Positions 27,693-36,688 of a DNA stretch of 64,000 nt are shown piece by piece. The stretch's first letter is position 1, and every line of letters begins with the position of its first letter. The notes beneath the pieces were generated by a model. It made no database searches and was not told the origin of the DNA. It saw nothing but the letters and a program-made list of their open reading frames with translations. This stretch comes from Microbacterium maritypicum (GTDB lineage Bacteria; Actinomycetota; Actinomycetes; Actinomycetales; Microbacteriaceae), in NCBI RefSeq assembly GCF_008868125.1, contig NZ_WAAQ01000001.1, positions 620,001 to 684,000 on the forward strand, in the 5' to 3' direction. The translations under genes were made by a program, and so were the position numbers.

Positions 27693-27713
27693 CCACCAAA
27701 GAGAGGACAAGTC

Positions 27714-29078
27714 ATGACCGACTACGCCGTCATCAACCCCGCCACCGGAGAGAGGCTGGCGTCCTTCGACACCTTCACGGACGCCCAGATCGACGAGGCG
27801 CTCGCCGCGGCCGACGAGGCCCACCGCAAGTGGTCGCGCTCGTCGACGGTCGCCGAACGCGCGGCTCTCGTCCGTCGTGCCGCAGAACTGCACCGCGAGC
27901 GCCGTGAAGAGCTCGCCGACATCTTCGTGCGCGAGATGGGCAAGCCCCGCGAGGCCGCCCTCGGCGAGGTCGACTTCGCGGCCGACATCGCCGAGTACTA
28001 CGCCGACCAGGCGGAGTCGATCATGGCCGACCAGCCGATCGCGATCCTGGGGGAGGGCTCGGCCATCATCCGCCGTTCCTCGCTCGGCCCGCTCGTGGGC
28101 ATCATGCCCTGGAACTTCCCCGCGTATCAGATCGTGCGCTTCGCGGCTCCCAACCTGATCGTGGGCAACACGATCCTGCTCAAGCCCGCACCGCAGTGCC
28201 CGGAGTCGTCGAGCGCGATCGAGAAGATCTATCAGGACGCCGGCTTCCCGAAGGGCGCGTACCAGAACGTGCTCGCCACGAACGAGCAGATCGCGACGAT
28301 GATCGCCGACCCGCGCGTGCAGGGCGTCTCGCTGACCGGTTCGGAGCGCGCCGGCGCGGCGGTCGCCGAGATCGCCGGCCGCAACCTCAAGAAGGTCGCG
28401 CTGGAGCTGGGCGGCTCCGACCCGTTCATCGTGCTCTCCACCGACGACCTCGACGCGACCGTGCAGGCCGGCGTCGACGCCCGTCTCGACAACAATGGGC
28501 AGGCGTGCAACGGGGCCAAGCGCTTCATCGTCGTCGACGAGCTCTACGACGCCTTCGTCGAGAAGTTCACGGCCGCGATGGCGGCGGTCACGGCGACCGA
28601 CCCCATGCTCGATGACACGGTCCTCGGGCCGGTCGCGTCCGAGACGGCCGCGGTCAACCTGCAGAAGCAGATCGATCAGGCTGTCGAGCAGGGCGCCACG
28701 CTGCTCACCGGTGGCACCCGCGACGGCGCGTTCTTCGCTCCGACCGTGCTGGCCGATGTAACGCCCGAGATGAACGTGTACAGCGAGGAGCTCTTCGGTC
28801 CCGCGGCTGTCGTCTACCGCGTGGCGGATGAGGATGCGGCGGTCGAACTCGCGAACGACACCACCTTCGGTCTCGGCTCCTACATCTTCACCACGGATGC
28901 CGAGCAGGCCGCGCGCGTCGCCGACAAGATCGAGGCGGGCATGGTCTACGTCAACCTCGTGCTGGCCGACAGCCCGGAGCTGCCGTTCGGTGGTGTGAAG
29001 CGCAGTGGAACCGCCCGTGAGCTGGGTCACCTGGCCGCCGACGAGTTCGTGAACAAGAAGCTCATCCGCATCGGCTGA
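27714..29078 (+). CDS. Aldehyde dehydrogenase, Sad/YneI-type succinate-semialdehyde dehydrogenase
   Basis: This second aldehyde dehydrogenase, 454 residues, has MPWNFPAYQIVRFAAPNLIV, LTGSERAGAAVAEIAG, the base LELGGSDPFIVLSTDDLD and Cys in NNGQACNGAKRFI. The shorter N-terminus (ATGERLASFDTFTDAQIDEA) and the DNNGQ-C form resemble E. coli Sad (YneI) rather than GabD. With two such enzymes in the operon, one may oxidise 4-aminobutanal and the other succinate semialdehyde; the division is not readable. A strong terminator follows. Confidence 0.87.
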   Translation: MTDYAVINPATGERLASFDTFTDAQIDEALAAADEAHRKWSRSSTVAERAALVRRAAELHRERREELADIFVREMGKPREAALGEVDFAADIAEYYADQAESIMADQPIAILGEGSAIIRRSSLGPLVGIMPWNFPAYQIVRFAAPNLIVGNTILLKPAPQCPESSSAIEKIYQDAGFPKGAYQNVLATNEQIATMIADPRVQGVSLTGSERAGAAVAEIAGRNLKKVALELGGSDPFIVLSTDDLDATVQAGVDARLDNNGQACNGAKRFIVVDELYDAFVEKFTAAMAAVTATDPMLDDTVLGPVASETAAVNLQKQIDQAVEQGATLLTGGTRDGAFFAPTVLADVTPEMNVYSEELFGPAAVVYRVADEDAAVELANDTTFGLGSYIFTTDAEQAARVADKIEAGMVYVNLVLADSPELPFGGVKRSGTARELGHLAADEFVNKKLIRIG

Positions 29079-29086
29079 GCGTACGA

Positions 29087-29121
29087 CGAAAGGCCTCTCG
29101 CACAGCGCGAGGGGCCTTTCG
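29087..29121 (+). terminator. Terminator of the putrescine/GABA operon
   Basis: CGAAAGGCCTCTCGC pairs with GCGAGGGGCCTTTCG around a five-base loop (one mismatch at the centre of the arms). It begins eight bases after the last gene of the operon, and no gene bridges it. Confidence 0.8.
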
Positions 29122-29189
29122 CGTGCCCGCCTCGTATCGCGTGACGGATGCCCTGTCGGTGAGGACACCGAGTGGGAGACAATGGCGAC

Positions 29190-29627
29190 ATGAGCGCGCA
29201 CACCGACCCCATCGAGATGCTGACCTCCGACCGTAGCTGGGAGCTGCTCGGCACGCAGGAACTGGGAAGACTCGTCACCCATGTGGGCGAGACGATCGAC
29301 ATCTTCCCCGTGAACTACGTGGTCGACGGCGAAGGCATCCTGTTCCGCACAGCGCCTGGCAGCAAGCTGTTCGAGCTGACCGTCAACACCGATGTGCTGT
29401 TCGAGGTCGACGACCACACCGACACCGATGCCTGGAGCGTGATCATCCGCGGGTATGCCACGGCGCTGGAGTCGGATGCCGACGTGCAGCGGGCGGAGAC
29501 CGCGGGGCTTCGTCCGTGGATCCCCACCGTCAAGCGGGTGTACGTGCGCATCGCCCCGACGTCGGTCTCTGGACGGGCGTTCCGTCGCAGTGCCGAGCCG
29601 GAGCTCGACGGTCCCCAGGAGTACTGA
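29190..29627 (+). CDS. Pyridoxamine 5'-phosphate oxidase-like flavin/heme split-barrel protein
   Basis: This 145-residue split-barrel protein is of the NimA/Rv-type PNPOx-like group: LLGTQELGRLVTHVGETIDI, FPVNYVVDGEGILFRTAPGSK and VLFEVDDHTDTDAWSVIIRGY follow the standard strand order. Members bind flavin, F420 or heme, and the cofactor cannot be judged here. ATG 29190 follows GGGAGAC and gives the family-like N-terminus; a GTG six codons upstream is possible. It stands alone before the pyruvate oxidase gene. Confidence 0.8.
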   Translation: MSAHTDPIEMLTSDRSWELLGTQELGRLVTHVGETIDIFPVNYVVDGEGILFRTAPGSKLFELTVNTDVLFEVDDHTDTDAWSVIIRGYATALESDADVQRAETAGLRPWIPTVKRVYVRIAPTSVSGRAFRRSAEPELDGPQEY

Positions 29628-29688
29628 CCGACCCTCCGCGGCGGGTCCGGACGAGCCTCGCCCCCGGACCCGGGCGTAGGGTCGAAGC

Positions 29689-31413
29689 ATGGCAAACGTC
29701 GCTGAGAACATCGTCAAGACTCTGCACGCCAACGGGATCGACCGGGTCTACGGCATCCCGGGCGACTCGCTGAACGGCTTCACGGACGCGCTGCGCAAGG
29801 ACGGCACGATCCGATGGGTGCACGTGCGGCATGAGGAGTCCGCGGCCTTCGCCGCCGCAGCCGATGCCGCCACGACAGGGGAGCTCGCCGTCGTCGCCGG
29901 ATCCTGCGGGCCCGGCAACCTGCACCTGATCAACGGCCTGTACGACGCCAACCGCTCGCGCGTTCCCGTGCTCGCGATCGCCGCGCACATCCCCACCACC
30001 GAGATCGGCACCGGGTACTTCCAGGAGACGCATCCGCAGGAGCTCTTCCGCGAGTGCAGCGTCTACGTCGAGTACGTCGCCGACCCGAAGCAGATGCCGC
30101 GGCTGATGGAGATCGCGATGCGCGCCGCGATCGAGGAGCGCGGCGTCGCCGTGCTGGTGATCCCCGGCGATGTCGCCCTGGCCGACATCGCCGACGACCG
30201 GGCCGTCGTGATCGAGCGCGCTCGCCCGGTGGTCGTGCCGAGCGCGCCCGAGCTCGAGAAGGCGGCGACGCTGCTGAACGCGGCGAAGAACGTCACGATC
30301 CTCGCCGGGGCGGGCGTCGAAGGCGCGCATGACGAGGTGATCGCGCTCGCCGACAAGCTGGGCGCGCCGATCGTGCACGCGCTGCGCGGCAAGGAGTTCA
30401 TCGAGTACGACAACCCCTTCGACGTCGGGATGACGGGGCTCCTCGGTTTCGCCTCGGGCTTCCGGGCGATGGAAGCGGCCGATGCGCTCCTGGTGCTGGG
30501 CAGCGACTTCCCGTACGAGCAGTTCTACCCGGACAACGCCACGACCATCCAGGTCGACATCCGCGGCGCTCAGCTCGGCAAGCGGCATCCGCTCGATCTG
30601 GGGCTGGTCGGTGACGTGCGCGCCACGTCCGAGGCGCTGCTGCCGCGGGTGGCGCGGAAGGAAGACCGCACGCACCTCGACGACGCCACGGCGCACTACC
30701 GCAAGACCCGCAAAAAGCTCGACGAGCTGGCGGTGCCGACCAAGGGCGATCGCCCCATCCACCCGCAGTACCTCGCGCGTCTGCTGGACGAGCACGCGGC
30801 CGATGACGCGATCTTCACCGCCGACGTGGGCTCGCCCACCGTGTGGGCCGCCCGCTACCTGTCGATGACCGAGAACCGTCGCCTGATCGGCTCCTTCACC
30901 CACGGCTCCATGGCCAACGCGCTCATGCACGGCATCGGGGCGCAGGCCGCGCATCCTGACCGTCAGGTGGTCGCACTGGCCGGAGACGGAGGTCTCTCGA
31001 TGATGCTCGGTGAACTGCTCACCCTGACGCAGAACCGGCTGCCCGTGAAGACGATCGTGGTCAACAACTCGTCGCTGAACTTCGTCGAACTCGAGATGAA
31101 GGCGGCCGGATTCGTCACCTACGGGACGGGGCTGGAGAACCCCAGCTTCGCCGCGATCGCCGAGGCGATGGGGATCTTCGCGCGCCGCGTCGAGCGCAGC
31201 GAGGACCTCCCCGACGCCGTGCGCGAGGTGCTCGCCCACGACGGCCCCGCGCTGCTGGATGTGGTGACCGAGCGCCAGGAGCTCTCCATGCCGCCCGCGA
31301 TCGAGGCCGCCCAGGTCAAGGGCTTCGCGCTCTACGCGATCCGCACGGTCATGTCCGGGCGCGGCGACGAGCTCCTCGACCTCGCGAAGGCGAACTGGCG
31401 TCAGCTGTTCTGA
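29689..31413 (+). CDS. poxB: Pyruvate dehydrogenase (quinone) / pyruvate oxidase
   Basis: This 574-residue ThDP enzyme has three domains: a Pyr domain with GIPGDSLNGFTDAL and the cofactor-activating Glu in VRHEES (about 49-50), a central FAD/dinucleotide domain (ILAGAGVEGAHDE, GLLGFASGFRAMEAADALLV) and a PP domain with the Mg/ThDP motif GDGGLSMMLGELLTL ending in VNN. The layout is that of PoxB, which decarboxylates pyruvate to acetate and CO2 while passing electrons to quinone at the membrane. Acetate formed this way would feed the glyoxylate bypass elsewhere in the window. It converges on the TPR-like gene with six bases between. Confidence 0.9.
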   Translation: MANVAENIVKTLHANGIDRVYGIPGDSLNGFTDALRKDGTIRWVHVRHEESAAFAAAADAATTGELAVVAGSCGPGNLHLINGLYDANRSRVPVLAIAAHIPTTEIGTGYFQETHPQELFRECSVYVEYVADPKQMPRLMEIAMRAAIEERGVAVLVIPGDVALADIADDRAVVIERARPVVVPSAPELEKAATLLNAAKNVTILAGAGVEGAHDEVIALADKLGAPIVHALRGKEFIEYDNPFDVGMTGLLGFASGFRAMEAADALLVLGSDFPYEQFYPDNATTIQVDIRGAQLGKRHPLDLGLVGDVRATSEALLPRVARKEDRTHLDDATAHYRKTRKKLDELAVPTKGDRPIHPQYLARLLDEHAADDAIFTADVGSPTVWAARYLSMTENRRLIGSFTHGSMANALMHGIGAQAAHPDRQVVALAGDGGLSMMLGELLTLTQNRLPVKTIVVNNSSLNFVELEMKAAGFVTYGTGLENPSFAAIAEAMGIFARRVERSEDLPDAVREVLAHDGPALLDVVTERQELSMPPAIEAAQVKGFALYAIRTVMSGRGDELLDLAKANWRQLF

Positions 31414-31419
31414 GTCGGC

Positions 31420-34218
31420 TCAGCTCTCCAGCTGCGCGCGGATCTCGGCGGCCTCGCCGAGCCGACCGAGCGCCTCGAACACGTTGCCGAGCTCGAGGGC
31501 GGCCACCTGCATCAGCGGCGGGTGGCCGGCCGCGTGCTCGATGGCGCTGCGGTAGACCGGCACGGCGTCGGCTGCGCGGTCGTTGCCGACGAGCACACGA
31601 GCCGCGAACAGCTCTGACCCTCCGGCGGATCCGACGTCGCCGAGTGCCGCGAAGCCGTCGGCCGCGGTGAGGGCGGCCGAGACCGCCTCGTCGACACGGC
31701 CGAGCTCGGCCAGGGCACGCGCCCGCGAGTCGGTCACATCGGCGAGCAGCCACCCGGCCTCGTGCTGCTGTGCGAGAGCGGCGACCTCGTCGAAGAGGCC
31801 GAACGCCCGCTCGTCGCCGCGCCCTCCGTAGGCCTGACCGAGGCTGTGCAGGACCTCGGTGAGGGCACCGACGGCATCGGGCGCGCGCCGCACGATCTCG
31901 GTCGCGGACTCGAGCAGGGCGATCGCGTCGTCGTGCTCGTCGAAGCGCGCGAGGATCTTGGCCTGCTCCGTCATCGACATCGCCTGATCCGCGTGCTCCT
32001 CGGCCTGTCCGAACAGCTCGGAGGCGTAGCCGTGCGCGCCGACGGACTGGCCGAATTCACCGGCCGCGCTCAGAGCCCGTGCGAGCATCGATGCGGTCAT
32101 GGCGCGGGAGCCGGCGGGCACCTCTGCCTCTTCCTCGCGCTGCAGCACGTCGCCGAAGAGCTCAGCGGCCTCCTCCGCATCGCCGACACGCAGCATGGCG
32201 CGCGCCAGACGGAAGTCGAGGCCGGTCGTGTCGCCTCCCGATTCGCCTCCGAGGCGGGCGGCGAGGCGGTAGCGCGAGACGGCCTTCTCCGGCTCGTCCG
32301 CGTCCTCCCAGAGGGCGCCGGCGAGCAGGTGCGCGTCGCCGAGAGCGCGGGTCGCCCCCAGCTCGGCGAGCAGCCGACAGGCCTCATCGGCGTCGACCGC
32401 GCCCTCGACGTAGGCGCTGCCGCCGCCGCGCACACGTGCGCGGGTCTGCAGCGCCTGCGCCCGGTGGCCGGTGCTGAGGTCGTCCTGCGCGAGGAGACGG
32501 TCGAGCAGTGCGCTTCCCGCTTCGAGGTCGCCCTTGCTCAGCACGGCGGAGATCGCGAGCAGCGTCGTGGTGTTCGTCAGCCGGGTGTCTTCGGCCTCGG
32601 CGAAGGACCGTGCGGCCACCTCGGCGTGATCCAGCGCGGCGTCGGGTTCGCCGGACTGCAGGTGCAGGGCGGCACGGCTGATGGCGAGGTCGCCGCGTGT
32701 CCAGGCGGGGAGGTCGTCCGATGCGCCGATCTCCTCCTCCAGCGCGGCGGTCGTCTCCGGAGTGTTCAGGCCGAAGGTGGCAAGGCCGATGCGCTCCTCC
32801 AGATCGGCCTGCGCGTCACGGCCGGCCGCCCGCAGCGCGGCGACACGCTCCGGCAGCAACTGCAGGGCCTCTTCTGCGCGATCGAGTGCGATCAGGATCC
32901 CCAGGCGCATCGAGAGCAGCTGCGCGCGCTTGGCGGGGTCTTCGATCGCGAGGGCGTGGGGCAGGGCCTCGAGGGTCTCGTGCTCCGCACCGAACTGCGC
33001 GAGCTGCATCGCCCGCTCGAACCAGCCATCCGTGTCCACCGGGGTGGTGGTGGGGGCGGGGGCGACGAAGGCATCCGAACGGATCGGCACGTCGTACTGC
33101 TCGTCCTCGAGCGCGCGCATCCGCTCGAGGCTGCGCGCGTGGCCGTCCGTCCCGTCCCGTCCGTCGAAGCCCGCTCCGATCCGCTCGGCGGCGGCCCACG
33201 CTGCGGCCGCGAGGTCGGCGGCGCTCCAGGCGCCATCGTGTTCGCCGAAGAAGGGGACGAGGGCGGCCGACTCCGCACCGCGCACCGGGGTGTCGCCGTG
33301 CCCGACGGCGGTGACCCGGTCGAGCGCCACGGCGAGGGCGGCGAGGGCCGCGAAGTGCGCGTCGACGTTCAGCCCGTCGTGCGCGAGCCAGGCGATGTGC
33401 TTCTCGACCAGCGCCAGAGCGCGGGCCTCGTTGCCGGTGACGGCTGCGAAAACGATGTTGTTGGCGACGATGCGCAGGTTGTCGGGGTTGTCCTTGGCCA
33501 GCCGGTAGCTGCGCAGGTGCGCGGTCTTCGCCTCATCCAGGCGTCCGGCGCGCAGGTAGGGCAGCAGCACGCGCGAGAGGGCGTGCTCCGGCTCCTCGCC
33601 GCAGGAGAAGCCGCCCTCGATCATCTCCTCGACGAGGACGATCGCCTCCGCGTCGCGATCGGTGTCGGCGAAGAAACCGGCGATCTGGCTGCGCCCGCAC
33701 GCGTCGCAGTGGCTGTGGTCGTCGCGCGGCGTGGCCTCCAGCTGCACCCGCAGTGCCTCGGCCTCATCCATGCGGCCCGCATCCCAGGCATCTTCGAAGC
33801 GGGCGGTGAGCACGCCGCTGACGCCGAGGCCCGCCGCACGGTAGTGGGATTCCATGTCGTCGAGCACGGCGGCGATCTGCTCCTGCGAGAACGCGGGGGA
33901 GGACCGCAGCGACGACGCCATCCACTTGAACTGCCACATCAGGTCGGCGCCGCCGTTGTCGAGGTCGGCGGGGAAGCGCTGCGGGTCGGCGTCGTGGTGG
34001 GCGAGGCACCATGCGAACGAATTGAGCATGACGTCGGTCGCGCCGTTCATGTTCGCCGACGCCGTCTGACGCATCCGTGCCTCGTACTCGAGACGCTCGT
34101 CGCCGATCTCCACCGCGAGGGCGACGGCTTCGGCGACCAGGGCCTGCTCAGCGGGCCCCCAGGGGGTGCGATCGATCTCCTCGATCAGCTGCTGGAAGCG
34201 CTTCTTCGGACGTGCCAT
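31420..34218 (-). CDS. Large TPR-like repeat protein paired with HSP90-like ATPase
   Basis: This 932-residue, very Ala/Glu/Asp-rich helical protein contains many tetratricopeptide-like helix pairs (for example HLQSGEPDAALDHAEVAARS, LGRVDEAVSAALTAADGFAA, LGNVFEALGRLGEAAEIRAQ). Residues 165-210 hold a cysteine cluster (HCDACGR, then FSCGEE) that could bind metal. No enzymatic domain is recognised. It starts 23 bases after the HSP90-like gene on the same strand, so they form an operon. TPR proteins are common HSP90 partners in eukaryotes, which makes a physical interaction plausible but unproven. ATG 34218 is preceded by AAAGG. Confidence 0.75.
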   Translation of the reverse strand: MARPKKRFQQLIEEIDRTPWGPAEQALVAEAVALAVEIGDERLEYEARMRQTASANMNGATDVMLNSFAWCLAHHDADPQRFPADLDNGGADLMWQFKWMASSLRSSPAFSQEQIAAVLDDMESHYRAAGLGVSGVLTARFEDAWDAGRMDEAEALRVQLEATPRDDHSHCDACGRSQIAGFFADTDRDAEAIVLVEEMIEGGFSCGEEPEHALSRVLLPYLRAGRLDEAKTAHLRSYRLAKDNPDNLRIVANNIVFAAVTGNEARALALVEKHIAWLAHDGLNVDAHFAALAALAVALDRVTAVGHGDTPVRGAESAALVPFFGEHDGAWSAADLAAAAWAAAERIGAGFDGRDGTDGHARSLERMRALEDEQYDVPIRSDAFVAPAPTTTPVDTDGWFERAMQLAQFGAEHETLEALPHALAIEDPAKRAQLLSMRLGILIALDRAEEALQLLPERVAALRAAGRDAQADLEERIGLATFGLNTPETTAALEEEIGASDDLPAWTRGDLAISRAALHLQSGEPDAALDHAEVAARSFAEAEDTRLTNTTTLLAISAVLSKGDLEAGSALLDRLLAQDDLSTGHRAQALQTRARVRGGGSAYVEGAVDADEACRLLAELGATRALGDAHLLAGALWEDADEPEKAVSRYRLAARLGGESGGDTTGLDFRLARAMLRVGDAEEAAELFGDVLQREEEAEVPAGSRAMTASMLARALSAAGEFGQSVGAHGYASELFGQAEEHADQAMSMTEQAKILARFDEHDDAIALLESATEIVRRAPDAVGALTEVLHSLGQAYGGRGDERAFGLFDEVAALAQQHEAGWLLADVTDSRARALAELGRVDEAVSAALTAADGFAALGDVGSAGGSELFAARVLVGNDRAADAVPVYRSAIEHAAGHPPLMQVAALELGNVFEALGRLGEAAEIRAQLES

Positions 34219-34241
34219 GGACGGAACCTTTCGGGGAGGAT

Positions 34242-36065
34242 TCAGCGAGCGTCGCCGAAGGGGATGGTGTCCCCCTCCAGACCGGCCGAGAGTGAGACGA
34301 GGTCGGCGAGGGCGCTGGTCATCAGCGCCCTGTCGGCATCGGCGAGCGGGTGGTGTCCGGCGAGCAGTGCCTGGATGTAGAGCAGCTGCACCGTACGTGC
34401 GAACACCGCGTCGTCCTGCACGCGCACCAGGGCGCGCACGACGCGGTTCGACCAGTTCAGGCACAGCCGAGCCCGCAGATCGTCCTCGCGCGCGGAGGAC
34501 AGGGTCTGGTCGATGCGATCCAGCACGCCGCCCCACAGGGCGCCGGTGATGCCCTTGGTGCGCCCGCGATCGATCGCCCGCAGCACCTCGGGGTCGGCCA
34601 CGTAGAGCCCGGCCAGGTCGGGGCGGTCGATGGAGCGCACGACGACGGAGCAGTCGGATGCGGCGAGCACGGCACCGGCGCGCGCCTCGAGGGCGACGGC
34701 GGCGCCGCGGTCATCGAGGGGAGGCGGGTCGAGCCGGTCGAGTTCTCCCGTGACGTCGACCTGCTCGACCGTGACCTGCGGGTAGAGGTCGGGCAGCATC
34801 CGGATCAGGTCGGCGTCGTAGAGGTAGCCGCCGTTGACGAGCACCTCGTCGGAGGGGGAGATGCCGGCCACCTGGCGGAACTCGTCCACCGTCTGCGCGT
34901 ACCGGATGTGCGGGTACCGCGCGACGAGGTCGCCGATGCGCAGGGTGCCGTGTGTGGTCTCGACGGTCAGCCAGCGGGAGATGAAGCGGGCGAGCTCCTC
35001 GTCGTGGCGCACCAACGACTTGAGCCCCACCTCGTGCACGGCGACGAACTGCGCGAGGCGGTGCGGTTCGCGCAGCCCCAGCTCGAGCACCCAGCGGCGG
35101 ATGCCGGCACCCAGCTGCTCCCGCACGCGTTCGAGCGCGGCGTCCTCGACGAGCGATTCCCGGCTCGCGGTCGGGGCGAGGCCGGTGGAGTCGATCACGG
35201 CGCGCACGAAGAACGCCCAGTCGGGGAGCACATCGTCCACGCGCTCGGAGAGCAGCATCCGCCCCAGGTACATGCGCGTGGCCTGGCGCGCGCCGGGAGG
35301 CGGAGCGAAGGGCAGTACGTACGCCAGGCCGCGGGTGCCCGTGGCGGGCTCGCTCAGCTCGATAACGTCGAGCGGACTCGCACCGAGGAGGTCCCGCCCG
35401 TAGCCCACGGCCGCCTCGGGATCCTCTGCCGCGTCGAGGAACGGCGCATCCCTGGTGATGTCGATGTCTCCGGCTGCGGTGTCGATCGTCACGCGCACCG
35501 GGAGGAACTCACCGAACGTCGTCGCCAGCTCGTGCACCGCCGCGGGGCGCAGCAGCTCGTCGGCGTCGAAACGCGGGACGAGGTGCACGCTGGTGCCGAT
35601 CGGCAGCTCCTCGTCGATCTCGGCCACCTGGAACGTGCCGTCCGCGCTGCCCGTCCACTCGACCGAGGCGCCGCCGCGGGCGCTGCGGGAGCGGATGACG
35701 ATCGTGTCGGCGACCATGAAGCAGCTCAGCAGGCCGATGCCGAACTGGCCGAGGTAGTCGCTGCGCGGGAGGTCGAAGATATCGCGCTTGGAGCTGCGGC
35801 CGACGGTCGCCAGCAGATCGGCGACCTCCGTGAGGGTCAACCCCACGCCGTCGTCGCGCAGCACGAACTCGCCGCTCTCTGCGGTCAACGGGGTGATGCG
35901 GATGCGTCCCCCGCCGCCGTCGACCTCGCGGCGGGCTGTGATCGCATCGCGGGCGTTCTGCAGCAGCTCCCGCAGGTACACCCGAGGGCTGGAGTAGATG
36001 TGCCGGCTGAGCAGATCGACGACTCCGCGCAGATCCACCTGGAACTGCTGCACTTCAGCGCTCAC
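34242..36065 (-). CDS. HSP90-family (HtpG-like) ATPase
   Basis: This 607-residue GHKL ATPase has the HSP90 N-terminal Bergerat fold: ELLQNARDAI (33-42, with catalytic Glu33 and Mg-binding Asn37), DDGVGL (71-76), lid GQFGIGLLSCFMVAD (106-120) and GTSVHLVP near 157. A middle domain follows (RMYLGRMLLSERVDDVLPDW, the usual client/arginine region), then a divergent C-terminal part lacking an obvious MEEVD-like tail. GTG 36065 is preferred since AGGAGGAGGG lies seven bases before it; ATG 36086 has no such site. It is more divergent than housekeeping HtpG and is coupled to a TPR-like gene. Confidence 0.85.
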   Translation of the reverse strand: MSAEVQQFQVDLRGVVDLLSRHIYSSPRVYLRELLQNARDAITARREVDGGGGRIRITPLTAESGEFVLRDDGVGLTLTEVADLLATVGRSSKRDIFDLPRSDYLGQFGIGLLSCFMVADTIVIRSRSARGGASVEWTGSADGTFQVAEIDEELPIGTSVHLVPRFDADELLRPAAVHELATTFGEFLPVRVTIDTAAGDIDITRDAPFLDAAEDPEAAVGYGRDLLGASPLDVIELSEPATGTRGLAYVLPFAPPPGARQATRMYLGRMLLSERVDDVLPDWAFFVRAVIDSTGLAPTASRESLVEDAALERVREQLGAGIRRWVLELGLREPHRLAQFVAVHEVGLKSLVRHDEELARFISRWLTVETTHGTLRIGDLVARYPHIRYAQTVDEFRQVAGISPSDEVLVNGGYLYDADLIRMLPDLYPQVTVEQVDVTGELDRLDPPPLDDRGAAVALEARAGAVLAASDCSVVVRSIDRPDLAGLYVADPEVLRAIDRGRTKGITGALWGGVLDRIDQTLSSAREDDLRARLCLNWSNRVVRALVRVQDDAVFARTVQLLYIQALLAGHHPLADADRALMTSALADLVSLSAGLEGDTIPFGDAR

Positions 36066-36243
36066 CGGCGCTCCCTCCTCCTGCATACGCTCGCTGAGCC
36101 TAACAAGAACACGCCAACGCGATCCCGGTTCGGCACCACCGGATCGATGCCGTATGCTTGAGGGGCAGTTGTTGTCTGCATTCTTTCGCCATGCCTGGGG
36201 TCTTCCGATCACAGTCACGGTGGCAGAGTGGAGAGAACACCCC

Positions 36244-36259
36244 GAGACCTCCCGGTCTC
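36244..36259. repeat. Short GAGACC/GGTCTC palindrome before tRNA-Trp
   Basis: GAGACC-TCCC-GGTCTC ends one base before the tRNA. It shares the GAGACC core of the dispersed palindromes but lacks their longer arms, so membership of the family is uncertain. Upstream, 36066-36243 shows no gene. Confidence 0.4.
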
Positions 36260-36260
36260 T

Positions 36261-36333
<73 letters not shown>

Positions 36334-36373
36334 CGCGTCAGCGCAACGCTGACACACGAAAGGTACATTCAGG

Positions 36374-36646
36374 ATGGATCAGGACGAACCGCGCGGCGAG
36401 GTCGTCGCGGCCGGCGCCACCCGCGAGAAGACGGGCAACCCCTTCTCCCGGTTCTTCGGGAGCATCGCCCTGTTCATCCGCCAGGTCATCGCCGAGCTCC
36501 GCAAGGTCGTCACCCCGACTCGCAAGGAGCTGTTCAAGTTCACCGGGGTGGTGCTCGTCTTCGTTCTGATCGTCATGGGCATCGTCTACGGCTTGGACAC
36601 GCTGTTCGCGTTCGTGACGCACTGGGTGTTCGGAATCCCTGGCTGA
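36374..36646 (+). CDS. secE: Preprotein translocase subunit SecE
   Basis: This 90-residue single-span protein has a polar N-terminus, the amphipathic cytoplasmic helix FIRQVIAELRKVVTPTRKEL that clamps SecY, and one C-terminal transmembrane helix (VVLVFVLIVMGIVYGLD). It is an essential part of SecYEG. ATG 36374 follows GAAAGG. Together with nusG and rplKA it forms the conserved secE-nusG-L11-L1 block. Confidence 0.96.
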   Translation: MDQDEPRGEVVAAGATREKTGNPFSRFFGSIALFIRQVIAELRKVVTPTRKELFKFTGVVLVFVLIVMGIVYGLDTLFAFVTHWVFGIPG

Positions 36647-36688
36647 TGACCCCCGCGGCTCACCCCGCAGCTATGGAGAAGAAACAAC

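Noticed and set aside
31762..34380. Plus-strand open frame of 872 codons opposite the TPR-like gene
   Set aside because: The minus-strand protein shows repeated amphipathic helices and a good ribosome site; the plus frame shows neither.
34350..36161. Plus-strand open frame of 603 codons
   Set aside because: It is antisense to the HSP90-like gene, whose ATPase motifs are unmistakable.
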